A stretch of DNA of 64,000 nucleotides from Paraburkholderia sp. (GCA_004322045.1 SCRN01000034.1:186001-250000), one strand, 5' to 3'; positions 43,671 to 53,457 are shown, numbered from the stretch's first letter. Program-made: numbers and translations. The notes: generated by a model not told the origin, from the letters alone.

Positions 43671-44666
43671 ATGCTCCACGATCTAGTCGCGCGCTACGGC
43701 CCTGCCCTGGTCTTTGTCAATGCGCTGGCGGCGTCGCTGGGGCTGCCTGTGCCGGCCATGCCCACGCTCATTGCATTCGGCGCGATGGCCGCGTTGCACC
43801 CGGCGTCGATAGGCGAGCAATTGCTGCCTGTGCTCGTGCTCGCGGTGTTCGCGTCGGTCGCGGGCGACAGCGTCTGGTTCTTCGCGGGTCGCTATTACGG
43901 CGGCGCTACCCTCAAGACACTCTGCCGCCTCTCGCTCTCGCGCGATACCTGCGTGAAGAAGACCGAGCGCTTTTTCGGCCGCTGGGGGGTGCGTGTGCTG
44001 ACCGTCTCCAAGCTCGTGCCGGGTTTGTCGCTATTGTCCGTGCCGATGGCCGGGGCAGTGGGCGTCCCGTATCGCGCGTTCGTCGCCCATGACGGCATCG
44101 GCGCGGCGATCTGGGCGACGCTCGGCTTAGCCGTAGGGGTCATGGTCTCGCGCGAAGTCGATTGGCTGCTCGGCGCCGTCAACCGTTTGGGGTCCCGCAG
44201 CTTGTTCGTCGTCGCGGCGTTGCTGGCCGCTTACGCGGGCTATCGCTGGCTCCGGCGGCGCGCGCTCAAAGCCAAACTCGTCGATGCCCGCATCGCCGTC
44301 GACGAGTTGCATGCATTGATGTCGGGCGAACCGGCCCCTGTCGTGCTCGACATTCGCTCCGATGAAAAACGGCAGCTCGAACCGTATGTGATCCCAGGCG
44401 CCCAATTGGCCGACGAACGGCGGCTGGACGAGATCATTGCCGCTTATCGCCCCGAACAGAAAGTCGTCGTCTATTGCTCGTGTCCGAACGAAGTGTCCGC
44501 GGCGTGGATGGCGAAAAAACTGATCGAGGCGGGCTTTCATGATGTCTTGCCGCTCAAGGGCGGCATCGACGCCTGGCGTGAAGCCGGTCGGGCCGTCGCT
44601 ACGCTGCCGCTTCGCGCGGATGACGAGGGTCAGGCCGAAGGCCACTCGGCCCCTCGAGCAGCCTAG
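43671..44666 (+). CDS. DedA-family membrane protein fused to a rhodanese domain
   Basis: A 331-residue protein. Residues 1-200 are DedA/SNARE-associated (four to five transmembrane segments, FAGRYYGG, ERFFGRWGVRVLTVSKLVPGL). Residues about 215-310 are a rhodanese domain with the active-site loop VVYCSCPNEVSA, so the catalytic Cys is present. DedA proteins act in lipid flipping and membrane homeostasis; the rhodanese part may transfer sulfur. This fusion exists in other proteobacteria. The last 20 residues are hydrophilic. Single gene. Confidence 0.9.
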   Translation: MLHDLVARYGPALVFVNALAASLGLPVPAMPTLIAFGAMAALHPASIGEQLLPVLVLAVFASVAGDSVWFFAGRYYGGATLKTLCRLSLSRDTCVKKTERFFGRWGVRVLTVSKLVPGLSLLSVPMAGAVGVPYRAFVAHDGIGAAIWATLGLAVGVMVSREVDWLLGAVNRLGSRSLFVVAALLAAYAGYRWLRRRALKAKLVDARIAVDELHALMSGEPAPVVLDIRSDEKRQLEPYVIPGAQLADERRLDEIIAAYRPEQKVVVYCSCPNEVSAAWMAKKLIEAGFHDVLPLKGGIDAWREAGRAVATLPLRADDEGQAEGHSAPRAA

Positions 44667-44904
44667 TCGCACGCGCTCGACATGTCGTCAGCAAGGAACC
44701 CTAAAACCGCGTCGACGCACGCGCGCCCCACTTCGACGTTCGGCAGATGAACGCACGGCAGCGCAAATGAGATTGTCCTATCCATGAGACGGTGAGTACG
44801 TCCGGTGAGGCTTCTTGCGGACGGTGCATTGGCCTAGACTTCTTGCTCATCGACACCGGCATGCTTTTATTCGTTCGGCGTCCTAACGTTTCGGAGAAAC
44901 GATA

Positions 44905-45630
44905 ATGATCGAGATCAGGAAAGCGGCCGACCGCGGCGTTGCCGAGCATGGATGGCTCAGTTCGCGGCACACGTTTTCATTCGCCAACTACTTCGACCCG
45001 GAGCAAACGGGCTTTTCGGATCTGCTTGTCATCAACGACGATCGGGTCGCTGCAGGCCAAGGCTTCGGCCGCCACCCGCATCGCGACATGGAGATCTTCT
45101 CGTATGTGCTCGAGGGCGCACTTGAACACCGCGATTCGATGGGCAACGGTTCGACGATTGTGCCGGGCGACGTGCAGTTGATGAGCGCCGGCACGGGCGT
45201 CGCGCACAGCGAATACAACCCGTCGCCCGATAACCCGGTGCATTTCCTGCAGATTTGGATCGTTCCTTCCGAGTCGGCAGTCGGGGCGCAGCCTCGCTAT
45301 CAGCAAATGCATGTGAGCCCGCAAGAGAAGCGCGGGCAGCTACGTCTCATGCTTTCGCCCGATGGTGCAGCCTCCTCGCTTGCGTTGCGGCAGGATGCAC
45401 GTGTGTATGCCGCGCAGCTCGACGGTGACGACACGGTGTCGCTATCGCTGCCGGGCGACCGATACGCCTACGTGCACGTGGCGAGCGGCGAGGTGACGCT
45501 CAACGGCATCAGGTTGAATGCGGGCGATGGCGCGAAGCTGCGTGAGGAGACGGCACTGACACTCGCCGATGGCGATCGCGCGGAAGTGCTCGTGTTCGAT
45601 CTGCGTGCGCGGGAGACGACGTTGAAGTGA
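44905..45630 (+). CDS. Pirin family protein (YhhW-like quercetinase type)
   Basis: A 241-residue bicupin of the pirin family. The metal site is visible in the first cupin: HPHRDMEIFSYVLEG, with a second His and Glu following (HRDSMGN, GTGVAHSE). Length and pattern match YhhW, which can oxidise quercetin in vitro; the biological substrate here is unknown. The start at 44905 follows GGAG. Convergent with the VapC gene; an inverted repeat lies between them. Confidence 0.9.
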   Translation: MIEIRKAADRGVAEHGWLSSRHTFSFANYFDPEQTGFSDLLVINDDRVAAGQGFGRHPHRDMEIFSYVLEGALEHRDSMGNGSTIVPGDVQLMSAGTGVAHSEYNPSPDNPVHFLQIWIVPSESAVGAQPRYQQMHVSPQEKRGQLRLMLSPDGAASSLALRQDARVYAAQLDGDDTVSLSLPGDRYAYVHVASGEVTLNGIRLNAGDGAKLREETALTLADGDRAEVLVFDLRARETTLK

Positions 45631-45635
45631 CGAAA

Positions 45636-45675
45636 CGAAGCCGGGACACCGAGCCATCACGCGGGCCCGGCTTCG
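45636..45675. terminator. Bidirectional hairpin between pirin and vapC
   Basis: CGAAGCCGGG (45636-45645) is the inverse complement of CCCGGCTTCG (45666-45675), with a 20-base loop between convergent genes. No T-run, so termination is inferred from position and stem strength. Confidence 0.5.
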
Positions 45676-45698
45676 CGCCGCAGACGATGGCAAGCCCA

Positions 45699-46094
45699 CT
45701 ACTTGATCAGCCTCATACCCGCGCTCTTAGCCGCCTTCGTATCGAAGGTCACCGTATGTTCGCATTGCGCACGGTATCCTGCTCGCTCGATCAAGCAGTC
45801 GGAGAAGTCAGCGGAAGAATTCGCAAACAAGCGCAGTGCTTGCCAGACGGTTTCGGATGCCTCCACCACGAGCTCCTTCGTCCGCAACAATGTCTCGACT
45901 ACTTGCGCGATTTCGTCCCGCGCGGCGCGATACGCCCGTCCCAATACCCAAACCACTTCAACGAGCGCGACTAGCGTGACATAACCGGGCCGCTCGACCG
46001 TCAGCGACTCGATGAGCGAATTCGCCTTTTTCGATTGCGCCGGATCGTCTTGCGCGAAATACCGTACTAGAACGTTCGTGTCGAGACCGATCAT
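45699..46094 (-). CDS. VapC-type PIN-domain toxin
   Basis: A 131-residue PIN-domain RNase. The acidic metal-binding residues are Asp5 (GLDTNVLVRYF), Glu46 (ALVEVVW), Asp99 (DFSDCLI) and Asp118 (TFDTKA). It overlaps the upstream antitoxin by 4 bases (ATGA), the normal VapBC layout. PIN toxins cut tRNA or rRNA when free of antitoxin. No truncation is seen, so the module is likely active. Confidence 0.93.
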   Translation of the reverse strand: MIGLDTNVLVRYFAQDDPAQSKKANSLIESLTVERPGYVTLVALVEVVWVLGRAYRAARDEIAQVVETLLRTKELVVEASETVWQALRLFANSSADFSDCLIERAGYRAQCEHTVTFDTKAAKSAGMRLIK

Positions 46095-46336
46095 CGGGCC
46101 GAGGCTCCTTGCTTGGCAATCGCGGCATTCATGTCCTCGATCGACACCGGTTTAGCCGGTTTGCGGATGATCCCTTTGAGTGCGGTAACCGACCGCGTCG
46201 CCGGCACTACTTCATACCGACCCGTTGCCTCATTGAAGATAAATTCGAGCCGATCACCGGTCGCAAGCCCCAATTGCGTTCGAACATGCACTGGGATCGT
46301 GATCTGTCCCTTCGACGTCACAGTGGCCGAGGTCAT
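46091..46336 (-). CDS. AbrB/VapB-type antitoxin
   Basis: An 81-residue protein with an AbrB swapped-hairpin DNA-binding domain (SATVTSKGQITIPVHVRTQLGLATGDRLEF) and a C-terminal tail that should neutralise VapC. I start at 46336 because GGGAGG precedes it and MTSATVTSKGQ is the typical beginning; the frame is open to 46357. A palindrome just upstream (46360-46377) probably is its autoregulation site. Confidence 0.92.
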   Translation of the reverse strand: MTSATVTSKGQITIPVHVRTQLGLATGDRLEFIFNEATGRYEVVPATRSVTALKGIIRKPAKPVSIEDMNAAIAKQGASAR

Positions 46337-46359
46337 GATTCCTCCCAAAAATATCAATT

Positions 46360-46377
46360 CCTTACATTAAGGTAAGG
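46360..46377. promoter_or_regulatory. Probable vapBC operator
   Basis: CCTTAC (46360-46365) and GTAAGG (46372-46377) are inverse complements 6 bases apart, 24 bases before the antitoxin start, in an AT-rich promoter-like stretch. Autoregulation by VapB is usual, so this is the likely site. Confidence 0.5.
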
Positions 46378-46407
46378 CGTCAAAAAGGTCAAGGATGACG
46401 GCACCCC

Positions 46408-47073
46408 TCAAGACCCCAACAACCCCGCCGCAATATTCACGGAAAGCCCCACCACCGCGGCATTGAAGAAAAACGACAAAATCGATTGCGCCAATGCCGT
46501 GCGTCTGGCGCGACGCGAGCACAGCGAAACATCGGAGGTCTGCGACGCCACCGCGATCGTGAACGAGAAGTACAAGAAGTCCCAGTAATCGAGCGGCTGA
46601 TCCGGGTCGGGGAACTTGAGCGATGCTTCGTTCTCGCCCGCCCGGTGGTAATAGCGGGCGTACTGCAGCGTGAATACCGTCGGAATCAGCAGCCATGTCC
46701 CGATCATCGTCGCGCCGGTCAACGCGTAATTGATGCTCGCCTGCGCAGGCCCAAGCCCCTTCGCGGCAGATAGCTCGACGACGATCGCCACCAAGCTCGC
46801 AATGGCCGCGGCCGTGATGAGCGCGAGCACGGCCGTTGCCCCTTCGTCCTCGCGCTCCGCCACCCGCTGCACGTCTTCGGGGCTTGCCCTCGCCATGAGG
46901 AGCCAGATCATGGCGAGGTAGAGCCACATGCCGATGTCCCACGCAACCAGCGCTCGCTGGATCGGACGCAAATGCCACGGCACGATGAGATATGACGCAA
47001 TACCGAGTGCGACGGCGATGAAAATCCGCGGACGGTTGCGCAAGAAGCGACCGATGCGAGTCGATATAGCCAT
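46408..47073 (-). CDS. DUF1345 inner-membrane protein
   Basis: A 221-residue protein with about five to six transmembrane helices, matching DUF1345: a first helix FIAVALGIASYLIVPW, then WDIGMWLYLAMIWLLM, and the conserved loop YARYYH, then FPDPDQPLDYWDFLYFSFTIAVASQTSDVSL. Function unknown. Start 47073 gives the family N-terminus. It is divergent from the LexA-boxed FAN1 operon. Confidence 0.85.
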   Translation of the reverse strand: MAISTRIGRFLRNRPRIFIAVALGIASYLIVPWHLRPIQRALVAWDIGMWLYLAMIWLLMARASPEDVQRVAEREDEGATAVLALITAAAIASLVAIVVELSAAKGLGPAQASINYALTGATMIGTWLLIPTVFTLQYARYYHRAGENEASLKFPDPDQPLDYWDFLYFSFTIAVASQTSDVSLCSRRARRTALAQSILSFFFNAAVVGLSVNIAAGLLGS

Positions 47074-47218
47074 AAGACTCCGAACGAGAGGGAAAGCGCA
47101 AGGACAAGAGCCTGTCCGAAAATAGGCCGTGCGCCATTATCGCCGCGCCGCCCACTCCCGTGCGAACGCGATCGAGCGGTCCGAACCGGCGCGGACGCCC
47201 GCGAATTTGCTATCATCC

Positions 47219-47234
47219 CTGTATATTTATACAG
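47219..47234 (+). promoter_or_regulatory. LexA (SOS) box
   Basis: CTG-TATATTTATA-CAG fits the CTG-N10-CAG LexA consensus with the usual AT-rich palindromic core. It ends 16 bases before the GTG start of the FAN1-like gene, so repression by LexA would block the nuclease-helicase operon. Direct sequence match; LexA control is inferred. Confidence 0.85.
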
Positions 47235-47250
47235 TCCCCGCAAAACCGTC

Positions 47251-48942
47251 GTGTCGTCCCCCGCTCCGTCGCCCTATTACCTGTCGAACTTCGAGCGCGC
47301 GCTGGCCTGGATCGCCGAGCGCTACGACGACTTGCTCGACGCCGCCGAGCACGCGTTTCTGCAAAATTTCGCCCGGTTGCCGCAGGCTTCGCGCGCGTTG
47401 CTCGTGCGCATGCTGATGCGGCAAGGGCCGCTCTTTCGCGCAAGTCGGCTCGTGTACGAAGAGATCGGATGCCCGCTCGAAGCTGCCGCGCCTTTGGCTG
47501 CGCTCGGGTGGGTCGACGCCGACGCACCGGTGACGATCGACGAGCTGTTCTCGATCGCCACGCGCCCCGAACTGCTGCGCATGTTTCCGTCCGCGGCGGG
47601 CAGCAAACACGAGCGTAAAGCGGCCTGGCTAGACGCGTTGCGCAAGACACATGCCGAGCCGCGCCGCTACGGCGAGTGGGACGCGAACGCGACCGAATCC
47701 GACACCGCATTGCGCACGACTATCGATGCGCTTTGCGAGCGCTTGCGGCTGATGTTCTTCGGCAACTTGCACCAGGATTGGTCCGAGTTCGTGCTCGCCG
47801 ATTTGGGCATCTTCCAGTACGAATCGGTTCCGTTTCCCGCATCGGCCCGCGCGTTTCGCAGGCGCGCCGATATCGACGCCTATCTCGCACTTGATGCATG
47901 TCGCGCTGTACTCGATGCGCTCGCCGACGAGGGGGACATCGTCCTGCTACTAGCGGCAGTTCGCGCCATCGCCATCGACATCGACAACGCGTGGCTCGAA
48001 ACGCGACGCGCCAAGCTGCTGTTTCGCATCGGCCAGCATGCCGAACGACTCGCTCGCTGGCCGGTTGCGTTCGATGCATACGCAGGCAGCGAATGGCCCG
48101 GCGCGAGGCATCGCCGCATACGCGTGCTGGAGCGCGACGGGCGCTGCGCGCAGGCGCTCGATCTAGCGAAGCAAGCCCTGCACGAACCGGAAAGCGAAGC
48201 CGAACGCCAGCGCGTCGCGCGCATGCTGCCAAGGCTGCACAGAGCATTGGGGCTGCCTGCACAGCGCCCCGCGCGCGAAGCAGCGATCGAGCGCGAAACG
48301 CTCGTGCTGCCCTACCCCAACGCACCGTTTTCTGTGGAGTATGTCGCGCGCGACCATTTGAGTAGAGAAGCGGCTCCCGTCTTTTACGTCGAAAACAGTC
48401 TCGTCAATTCACTGTTCGGGCTGCTGTGTTGGGAAGCCGTATTTGCCCCTGTGCCGGGCGCGTTCTTCCATCCGTTTCAGCGCGGCCCGGCCGATCTGCA
48501 CGCGCCCGATTTCCTCTCGCGCCGCGCGGAAGTGTTCGCCCGCTGCCTTTCGCAACTCGATGACGATGGATATCGAGCGACGATCCGGCATCACCTCGAA
48601 GCGAAGGCCGGGCTGCAATCGCCGTTCGTATTTTGGTCGATGCTGACGCCGCAACTCGTCGATCTCGCCCTCGACTGCTTGCCCGCTGCGCATTTGAAGC
48701 TGTGGTTCACGCGGTTGCTCGCCGATCTCCGCGAAAACCGCTCCGGCCTGCCCGACCTCGTCCGCTTTTGGCCTGCCGAGCGGCGCTACGAATTCATCGA
48801 GGTGAAAGGACCCGGCGATAAGCTGCAAGACAATCAAACGCGCTGGCTGCGCTTCTGCATTGCGCACGGCATGCCGGTGCGCGTGCTCGATGTCCGCTGG
48901 GCTCAGGATGCCGGCTGCGCCACGATGATGGCTACGGCATGA
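47251..48942 (+). CDS. FAN1-like VRR-NUC nuclease
   Basis: A 563-residue structure-specific nuclease. The N-terminal half is a helical, TPR-like region; the C-terminal VRR-NUC domain has GLPDLVRFWPAERRYEFIEVKGPGDKLQDNQTRWL, with the catalytic PD-(D/E)xK residues (Asp, Glu-x-Lys, Gln). FAN1 relatives cut flaps and process interstrand crosslinks. The GTG start has no Shine-Dalgarno and lies 16 bases after a LexA box, so the mRNA may be nearly leaderless. The stop overlaps the helicase start by 4 bases, so the pair is co-translated. Confidence 0.92.
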   Translation: MSSPAPSPYYLSNFERALAWIAERYDDLLDAAEHAFLQNFARLPQASRALLVRMLMRQGPLFRASRLVYEEIGCPLEAAAPLAALGWVDADAPVTIDELFSIATRPELLRMFPSAAGSKHERKAAWLDALRKTHAEPRRYGEWDANATESDTALRTTIDALCERLRLMFFGNLHQDWSEFVLADLGIFQYESVPFPASARAFRRRADIDAYLALDACRAVLDALADEGDIVLLLAAVRAIAIDIDNAWLETRRAKLLFRIGQHAERLARWPVAFDAYAGSEWPGARHRRIRVLERDGRCAQALDLAKQALHEPESEAERQRVARMLPRLHRALGLPAQRPAREAAIERETLVLPYPNAPFSVEYVARDHLSREAAPVFYVENSLVNSLFGLLCWEAVFAPVPGAFFHPFQRGPADLHAPDFLSRRAEVFARCLSQLDDDGYRATIRHHLEAKAGLQSPFVFWSMLTPQLVDLALDCLPAAHLKLWFTRLLADLRENRSGLPDLVRFWPAERRYEFIEVKGPGDKLQDNQTRWLRFCIAHGMPVRVLDVRWAQDAGCATMMATA

Positions 48943-51215
48943 CATACGTCGTAGCCGTCCGAACGCTGTGCGAGTTCACGGCCAAGCGCGGCGACCTCGA
49001 TCTTCGCTTCACGCCCTCGCCCACGGCGTTGGAAGGCATGGAAGGTCATGCGTTCGTCACGTCTCGTCGCGCGGCTGGCTACGAATCGGAGCTGACATTG
49101 AGCGGCGCGTGCGGCGAGCTAACCGTGCGCGGCCGCGCCGACGGGTACGATCCCGAGGCGAACCGGCTCGAAGAAATCAAGACCTATCGCGGTCAGCTCG
49201 ACGCGATGCCCGACAATCACCGCGCGCTGCATTGGGCGCAAGCGCTCGTCTATGGCCATTTGCTGTGCCAAGCAAGAGGCCTCGCGCAATTGGATGTGGC
49301 GCTCGTCTATTTCGACATCGGCACACGCAAGGAAACGGTCCTCGCGCAATCGTACGATGCAGCCGCACTGCAAGGCTTCTTTGCTCAGCAGTGCGAACGA
49401 TTTTTCAGTTGGGCCGCGCGCGAAAGCGCGCACCGGCGTGCACGCAATGCGGCGCTCGAAGCACTGCAATTTCCGCACGGCGCGTTTCGCAGCGGGCAGC
49501 GCGAGCTCGCGGTGGCGGTCTACCGCGCCGCACGCGGCGCAAGCGCGTTGATGGCACAGGCGCCGACCGGCATCGGCAAAACGCTCGCAACGTTGTTTCC
49601 CGCCCTCAAGGCATGCGGGCAAGGGCATATTGAACGGGTCTTCTTTCTCACGGCAAAAACGCCGGGCCGCGCGCTCGCGCTCGACGCCATCGAATCGCTG
49701 CATCGGCACGCTGCCGCTCAGGCCGCAGAAGTGCCATTGCGCACGCTCGAACTCGTCGCACGCGACAAAGCCTGCGAACATCCGGACAAAGCTTGCCACG
49801 GGCAATCCTGCCCGCTCGCACACGGCTTTTACGATCGGCTCGCCGACGCACGTGAACGGGCGCTCTCCCAGCGCCGCCTCGATCGCGAGACGGTGCGTGA
49901 AGCGGCGCTCGCGCACGGCGTGTGCCCGTATTACTTGGCACAAGAGCTGACGCGATGGTGCGACGTGGTCGTCGGCGACTACAACTACTACTACGACAGC
50001 AGCGCGTTGCTGTACGCGCTCACGCGCATCAATCAATGGCGTGTCGCGGTGCTCGTCGATGAAGCGCATAACCTGCTCGAGCGCGCACGCAAGATGTACA
50101 CCGCGTCGATCGACCAAGCTGCGTTCAAAGCCGCGGCAAAGAGCGCGCCGCAGACGCTCAAGCAGCCGCTGCAACGCTTGCAGCGCGAATGGAACGCGCT
50201 CAATCGCACGCAAACGGACGCGTATCTTGCGTATGCCGAGGTGCCTTCGCGAGTATTATCCGCCGCGCAGAATCTGATCGGCGCCGTCACCGATCACCTC
50301 GCCGACGCGCCGCTTTCGATCGACGACGTGGTGATGCGCGTGTTCTTCGATGCCATGCATTTCGTGTCGCTGTCCGAACAATTCGGCGAGCATTCGATCT
50401 TCGACGTGCGCTTGAGCACGCACGCCGCAGCGGGCCGCGCAAAGCCTCGATCCACGCTGTGCGTGCGCAACGTCGTGCCCGCGCCGTTCCTCGCACCGCG
50501 GCACGCACAGGCGCATACGACCGTCATGTTTTCCGGCACGTTCTCACCCGAGCATTTTTATCGCGACATGCTCGGCCTACCCGAGCGCGCCGCATTCATG
50601 AACGTCGACGGCCCCTTTCGCCCGCAACAATTGAAAATCCATATTGCCGCGCACGTCTCCACGCGCTGGCGCGATCGCGAGCGGTCGCTCTTGCCCATTG
50701 TCGATCTGATGGCGCGGCAGTATGCCGAGCGTCCCGGTAATTACTTAGGCTTCCTAAGTAGCTTCGACTACGTTCAACGCATTTTCGCGCTCATGCAAGA
50801 ACGGCACCCGGGTATCCCGCTGTGGGTGCAAGCGTCCGGCATGGACGAAGCGGCGCGCGATGCTTTCCTCGCCCGATTTCGCACGGGCGAGCGCGGGATC
50901 GGCTTGGCGGTGCTGGGGGGCGCCTTCTCCGAAGGCGTCGATCTGGTCGGCGAACAATTGATTGGCGCGTTCGTCGCCACCTTGGGCCTGCCGCAAGTGA
51001 ACGAAGTCAACGAGCAAATGCGCCGCACGATGGAGGCCAAGTTCGGCAGCGGCTACGACTACGTCTACTTGTATCCCGGCTTGCAAAAAGTCGTGCAGGC
51101 GGCCGGGCGCGTCATTCGCACCGAGACGGACATTGGCGTCTTGCATTTGATCGACGACCGCTATCGGCGCGCCGAAGTGCGGCGCCTGCTGCCGCAATGG
51201 TGGGCGTTGCCTTGA
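48939..51215 (+). CDS. DinG/Rad3-type Fe-S DNA helicase with PD-(D/E)xK domain
   Basis: A 758-residue superfamily 2 helicase. The N-terminal 190 residues include a Cas4-like nuclease pattern (VRGRADGYDPEANRLEEIKTYRG). Helicase motifs are APTGIGKT (about 208-215), DEAHNL (about 373), and C-terminal GGAFSEGVDLVGE and QAAGRVIRTETD. Four Fe-S cysteines are in KACEHPDKACHGQSC and GVCPYY. It overlaps the FAN1 gene (ATGA). The two probably process crosslinks or flaps as one SOS-inducible unit. Naming it DinG or YoaA is too exact for what can be seen. Confidence 0.92.
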   Translation: MTYVVAVRTLCEFTAKRGDLDLRFTPSPTALEGMEGHAFVTSRRAAGYESELTLSGACGELTVRGRADGYDPEANRLEEIKTYRGQLDAMPDNHRALHWAQALVYGHLLCQARGLAQLDVALVYFDIGTRKETVLAQSYDAAALQGFFAQQCERFFSWAARESAHRRARNAALEALQFPHGAFRSGQRELAVAVYRAARGASALMAQAPTGIGKTLATLFPALKACGQGHIERVFFLTAKTPGRALALDAIESLHRHAAAQAAEVPLRTLELVARDKACEHPDKACHGQSCPLAHGFYDRLADARERALSQRRLDRETVREAALAHGVCPYYLAQELTRWCDVVVGDYNYYYDSSALLYALTRINQWRVAVLVDEAHNLLERARKMYTASIDQAAFKAAAKSAPQTLKQPLQRLQREWNALNRTQTDAYLAYAEVPSRVLSAAQNLIGAVTDHLADAPLSIDDVVMRVFFDAMHFVSLSEQFGEHSIFDVRLSTHAAAGRAKPRSTLCVRNVVPAPFLAPRHAQAHTTVMFSGTFSPEHFYRDMLGLPERAAFMNVDGPFRPQQLKIHIAAHVSTRWRDRERSLLPIVDLMARQYAERPGNYLGFLSSFDYVQRIFALMQERHPGIPLWVQASGMDEAARDAFLARFRTGERGIGLAVLGGAFSEGVDLVGEQLIGAFVATLGLPQVNEVNEQMRRTMEAKFGSGYDYVYLYPGLQKVVQAAGRVIRTETDIGVLHLIDDRYRRAEVRRLLPQWWALP

Positions 51216-51251
51216 TCTGGGCGATCGACCCGACCGACGGCGCACACCACG

Positions 51252-51270
51252 GCGTGACGCTCCGTCACGC
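51252..51270. terminator. Strong hairpin after the helicase gene
   Basis: GCGTGACG (51252-51259), loop CTC, CGTCACGC (51263-51270), 37 bases after the stop codon. No T-run follows, so it may act with Rho or protect the 3' end. Confidence 0.4.
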
Positions 51271-51377
51271 GTCGGCGGCTTGAAGCGGCGTTAAGCAAAC
51301 GCACCACTCGCCGTTAGGCCGAATTCGATTCCGTGTAGGCCACGCGGTGAAGTAGCAGTCACGCCGATCTCCCGCCC

Positions 51378-51404
51378 TCAAGTCCGGATTCTCCGCGCCG
51401 ATAA
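51378..51404 (+). promoter_or_regulatory. Sigma-28 (FliA) promoter of the chemoreceptor gene
   Basis: TCAAGTCC, 11 bases, GCCGATAA. The -10 is an exact match to the flagellar sigma-28 consensus and the -35 is one or two bases off TAAAGTTT, with ideal spacing. It ends 68 bases before the MCP start at 51473. This ties the receptor to the flagellar regulon. Confidence 0.8.
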
Positions 51405-51472
51405 CAGCGGAAGAGATGCTCGGCATCCAACTTTATTCCTGACAGCGCTGCAACCCCGAGGGACTCAGACTT

Positions 51473-53278
51473 ATGCTGGCATCGATTCGCGGACGTATCC
51501 TGGCGGCCTGCGTCGCCATCGTGGCCACCGCCCTAGCGGTGACAGGAGGCCTTGCCTACACCGTCGTCAAGCACCACAACGACGAGGCGATCGATCAGAA
51601 CTTGATGTCGATCTTGACGGGGCATTCGCTTGCGATCGACGAATGGATCTCCGACCGCGCGCGACAAACGCAAGCGCTCGCCGATACGATCGCAATCGGC
51701 GAAGGCGATCCGCTGCCGGCGCTGAAGCTTCTGGCAAAATCGGGCGGTTTCGAGGTCATGACGCTCGGTCTGCCCGACAAAACCGCCTTCTCCAACGTAC
51801 CGCTTGCGCCCGGCTATGATCCGACCGCACGGCCCTGGTACAAGCAGGCGGTCGCCGCCCAGCAATTGATCGTGACGGCGCTGTACAAAGACGCATCGAA
51901 CGGAAAGCCCGCCTTCGCATTCGCGGTGCCGATCGTCCGGGACGGAACCGTGAAAGCGGTGATGGCTGCGAGTCTCTACATGGAAAGTGTGAGCAGCATC
52001 GTGACATCGGTGCATCCCACGCCATCGAGCTTCGCATTTCTGGTCGACAAGGCCGGGCGCATTATCGCTTCGGCAAAAACCGATCTGATCATGAAGCCGG
52101 CCACTGAACTGTCGCCCGCTTTGACGCCGGAGATGCTCGAAGGGCTGCAGTCCGGGGCGAATACGGCTACGGTCGACATCGACGGCGCCACCAAACTGCT
52201 GCGCGCACGGCGTATCGCCGGCACCGATTGGTCGCTGGTGCTTGCGCTGGATAAGTCCGATGTGACGGCAGGGATGCGCGCCGTTGCAACGACCACCCTC
52301 GTCGCCATCATTCTGGTTGCGCTGATCGCCGCCGCACTCCTGGGGGCGCTGACCAACGCGGCTTTCAAACGCGTGCTGCGCGTGCGGGACGCGTTGATCG
52401 ACGTGGCAAGCGGCAGCGGAGATCTTTCGACTCGATTGCCTGCCGCAGGCAAAGACGAGGCAGCTCAGATCGCGCATGCGTTCAATCTGTTCGCGGAAAA
52501 AGTCAGCGCGATCCTGCTGCAAATCCGCGAAAGCAGCGCATCGGTCAACGTTGCAAGCGCCGAGATTGCGCAGGGCAATCAGAACCTATCGAGCCGCACG
52601 GAGCACGCGGCGTCCAGCTTGCAGGAGACAGCCGCGGCGCTGGAAGAGATTGCCGGCACCGCGCGCAACTCGGCCGACGCAGTCACGCAAGTCAGTCAGC
52701 TCGCTGCATCCGCCTCGACGGTTGCCACGCGCGGGGGCCAGGTCGTGGGCAATGTCGTGTCGACGATGGAAGAAATCACGAAGGCGTCGGATAAGATCGC
52801 CGATATCATCGGCGTGATCGACGGGATCGCTTTCCAGACGAATATCCTGGCGCTCAACGCAGCGGTGGAGGCAGCACGGGCGAGCGAGCACGGGCGCGGT
52901 TTCGCGGTCGTGGCCGCCGAGGTCCGCGCGCTTGCGCAGCGTAGCGCGCAGGCGGCCAAAGAGATCAAGGAACTCATTCACTCGTCGGTCGAAAAGATCG
53001 GGGAAGGTTCGGCGCTCGTGCAAACGGCCGGCGCGACGATGACCGAGATCGTAGACAGCGTCCGCAGCATCGCGGGCGTGATCGACGAAATCACAGTTGC
53101 CGCCAGCGAGCAGAGCACAGGGCTGGGCCAGGTGAATCAGGCCCTCGCACAGCTCGATCACACAACGCAGCAAAACGCCGCGCTCGTCGAGCAGTCAACC
53201 GCCGCGGCGGCGCTGTTGCGCGAAGAAGCGTCGAAGCTCGCTCATGCGGTCGGGGAGTTCAAGCTCGCACAGCACTGA
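51473..53278 (+). CDS. Methyl-accepting chemotaxis protein with dCache sensor
   Basis: A 601-residue receptor. Transmembrane helices at about 8-30 and 273-297 enclose a periplasmic dCache-type domain ([22 protein letters not shown] is typical), then HAMP (about 300-350) and a signalling domain. The hairpin tip is [36 protein letters not shown]; the usual AGEQGRGF is ASEHGRGF here. It binds a small metabolite, often an amino acid or organic acid, but the ligand cannot be told. A sigma-28 promoter lies upstream. Confidence 0.94.
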   Translation: MLASIRGRILAACVAIVATALAVTGGLAYTVVKHHNDEAIDQNLMSILTGHSLAIDEWISDRARQTQALADTIAIGEGDPLPALKLLAKSGGFEVMTLGLPDKTAFSNVPLAPGYDPTARPWYKQAVAAQQLIVTALYKDASNGKPAFAFAVPIVRDGTVKAVMAASLYMESVSSIVTSVHPTPSSFAFLVDKAGRIIASAKTDLIMKPATELSPALTPEMLEGLQSGANTATVDIDGATKLLRARRIAGTDWSLVLALDKSDVTAGMRAVATTTLVAIILVALIAAALLGALTNAAFKRVLRVRDALIDVASGSGDLSTRLPAAGKDEAAQIAHAFNLFAEKVSAILLQIRESSASVNVASAEIAQGNQNLSSRTEHAASSLQETAAALEEIAGTARNSADAVTQVSQLAASASTVATRGGQVVGNVVSTMEEITKASDKIADIIGVIDGIAFQTNILALNAAVEAARASEHGRGFAVVAAEVRALAQRSAQAAKEIKELIHSSVEKIGEGSALVQTAGATMTEIVDSVRSIAGVIDEITVAASEQSTGLGQVNQALAQLDHTTQQNAALVEQSTAAAALLREEASKLAHAVGEFKLAQH

Positions 53279-53457
53279 GACCGAGACCGAGGCGTCTAAC
53301 CCATGGTGATGGTGCGTCACCGCTCAGACAAGCGCAGCCTAGCCCTCTGACAATCGATGGACACGGCTCGAGAGCATCGCCCGCGAGCCTGACCGGCCGG
53401 CCGCCTTGCGCGCCGCGTTTCCACCGATAAGAAAGACGAACCCGATGGGGCTGCGCC

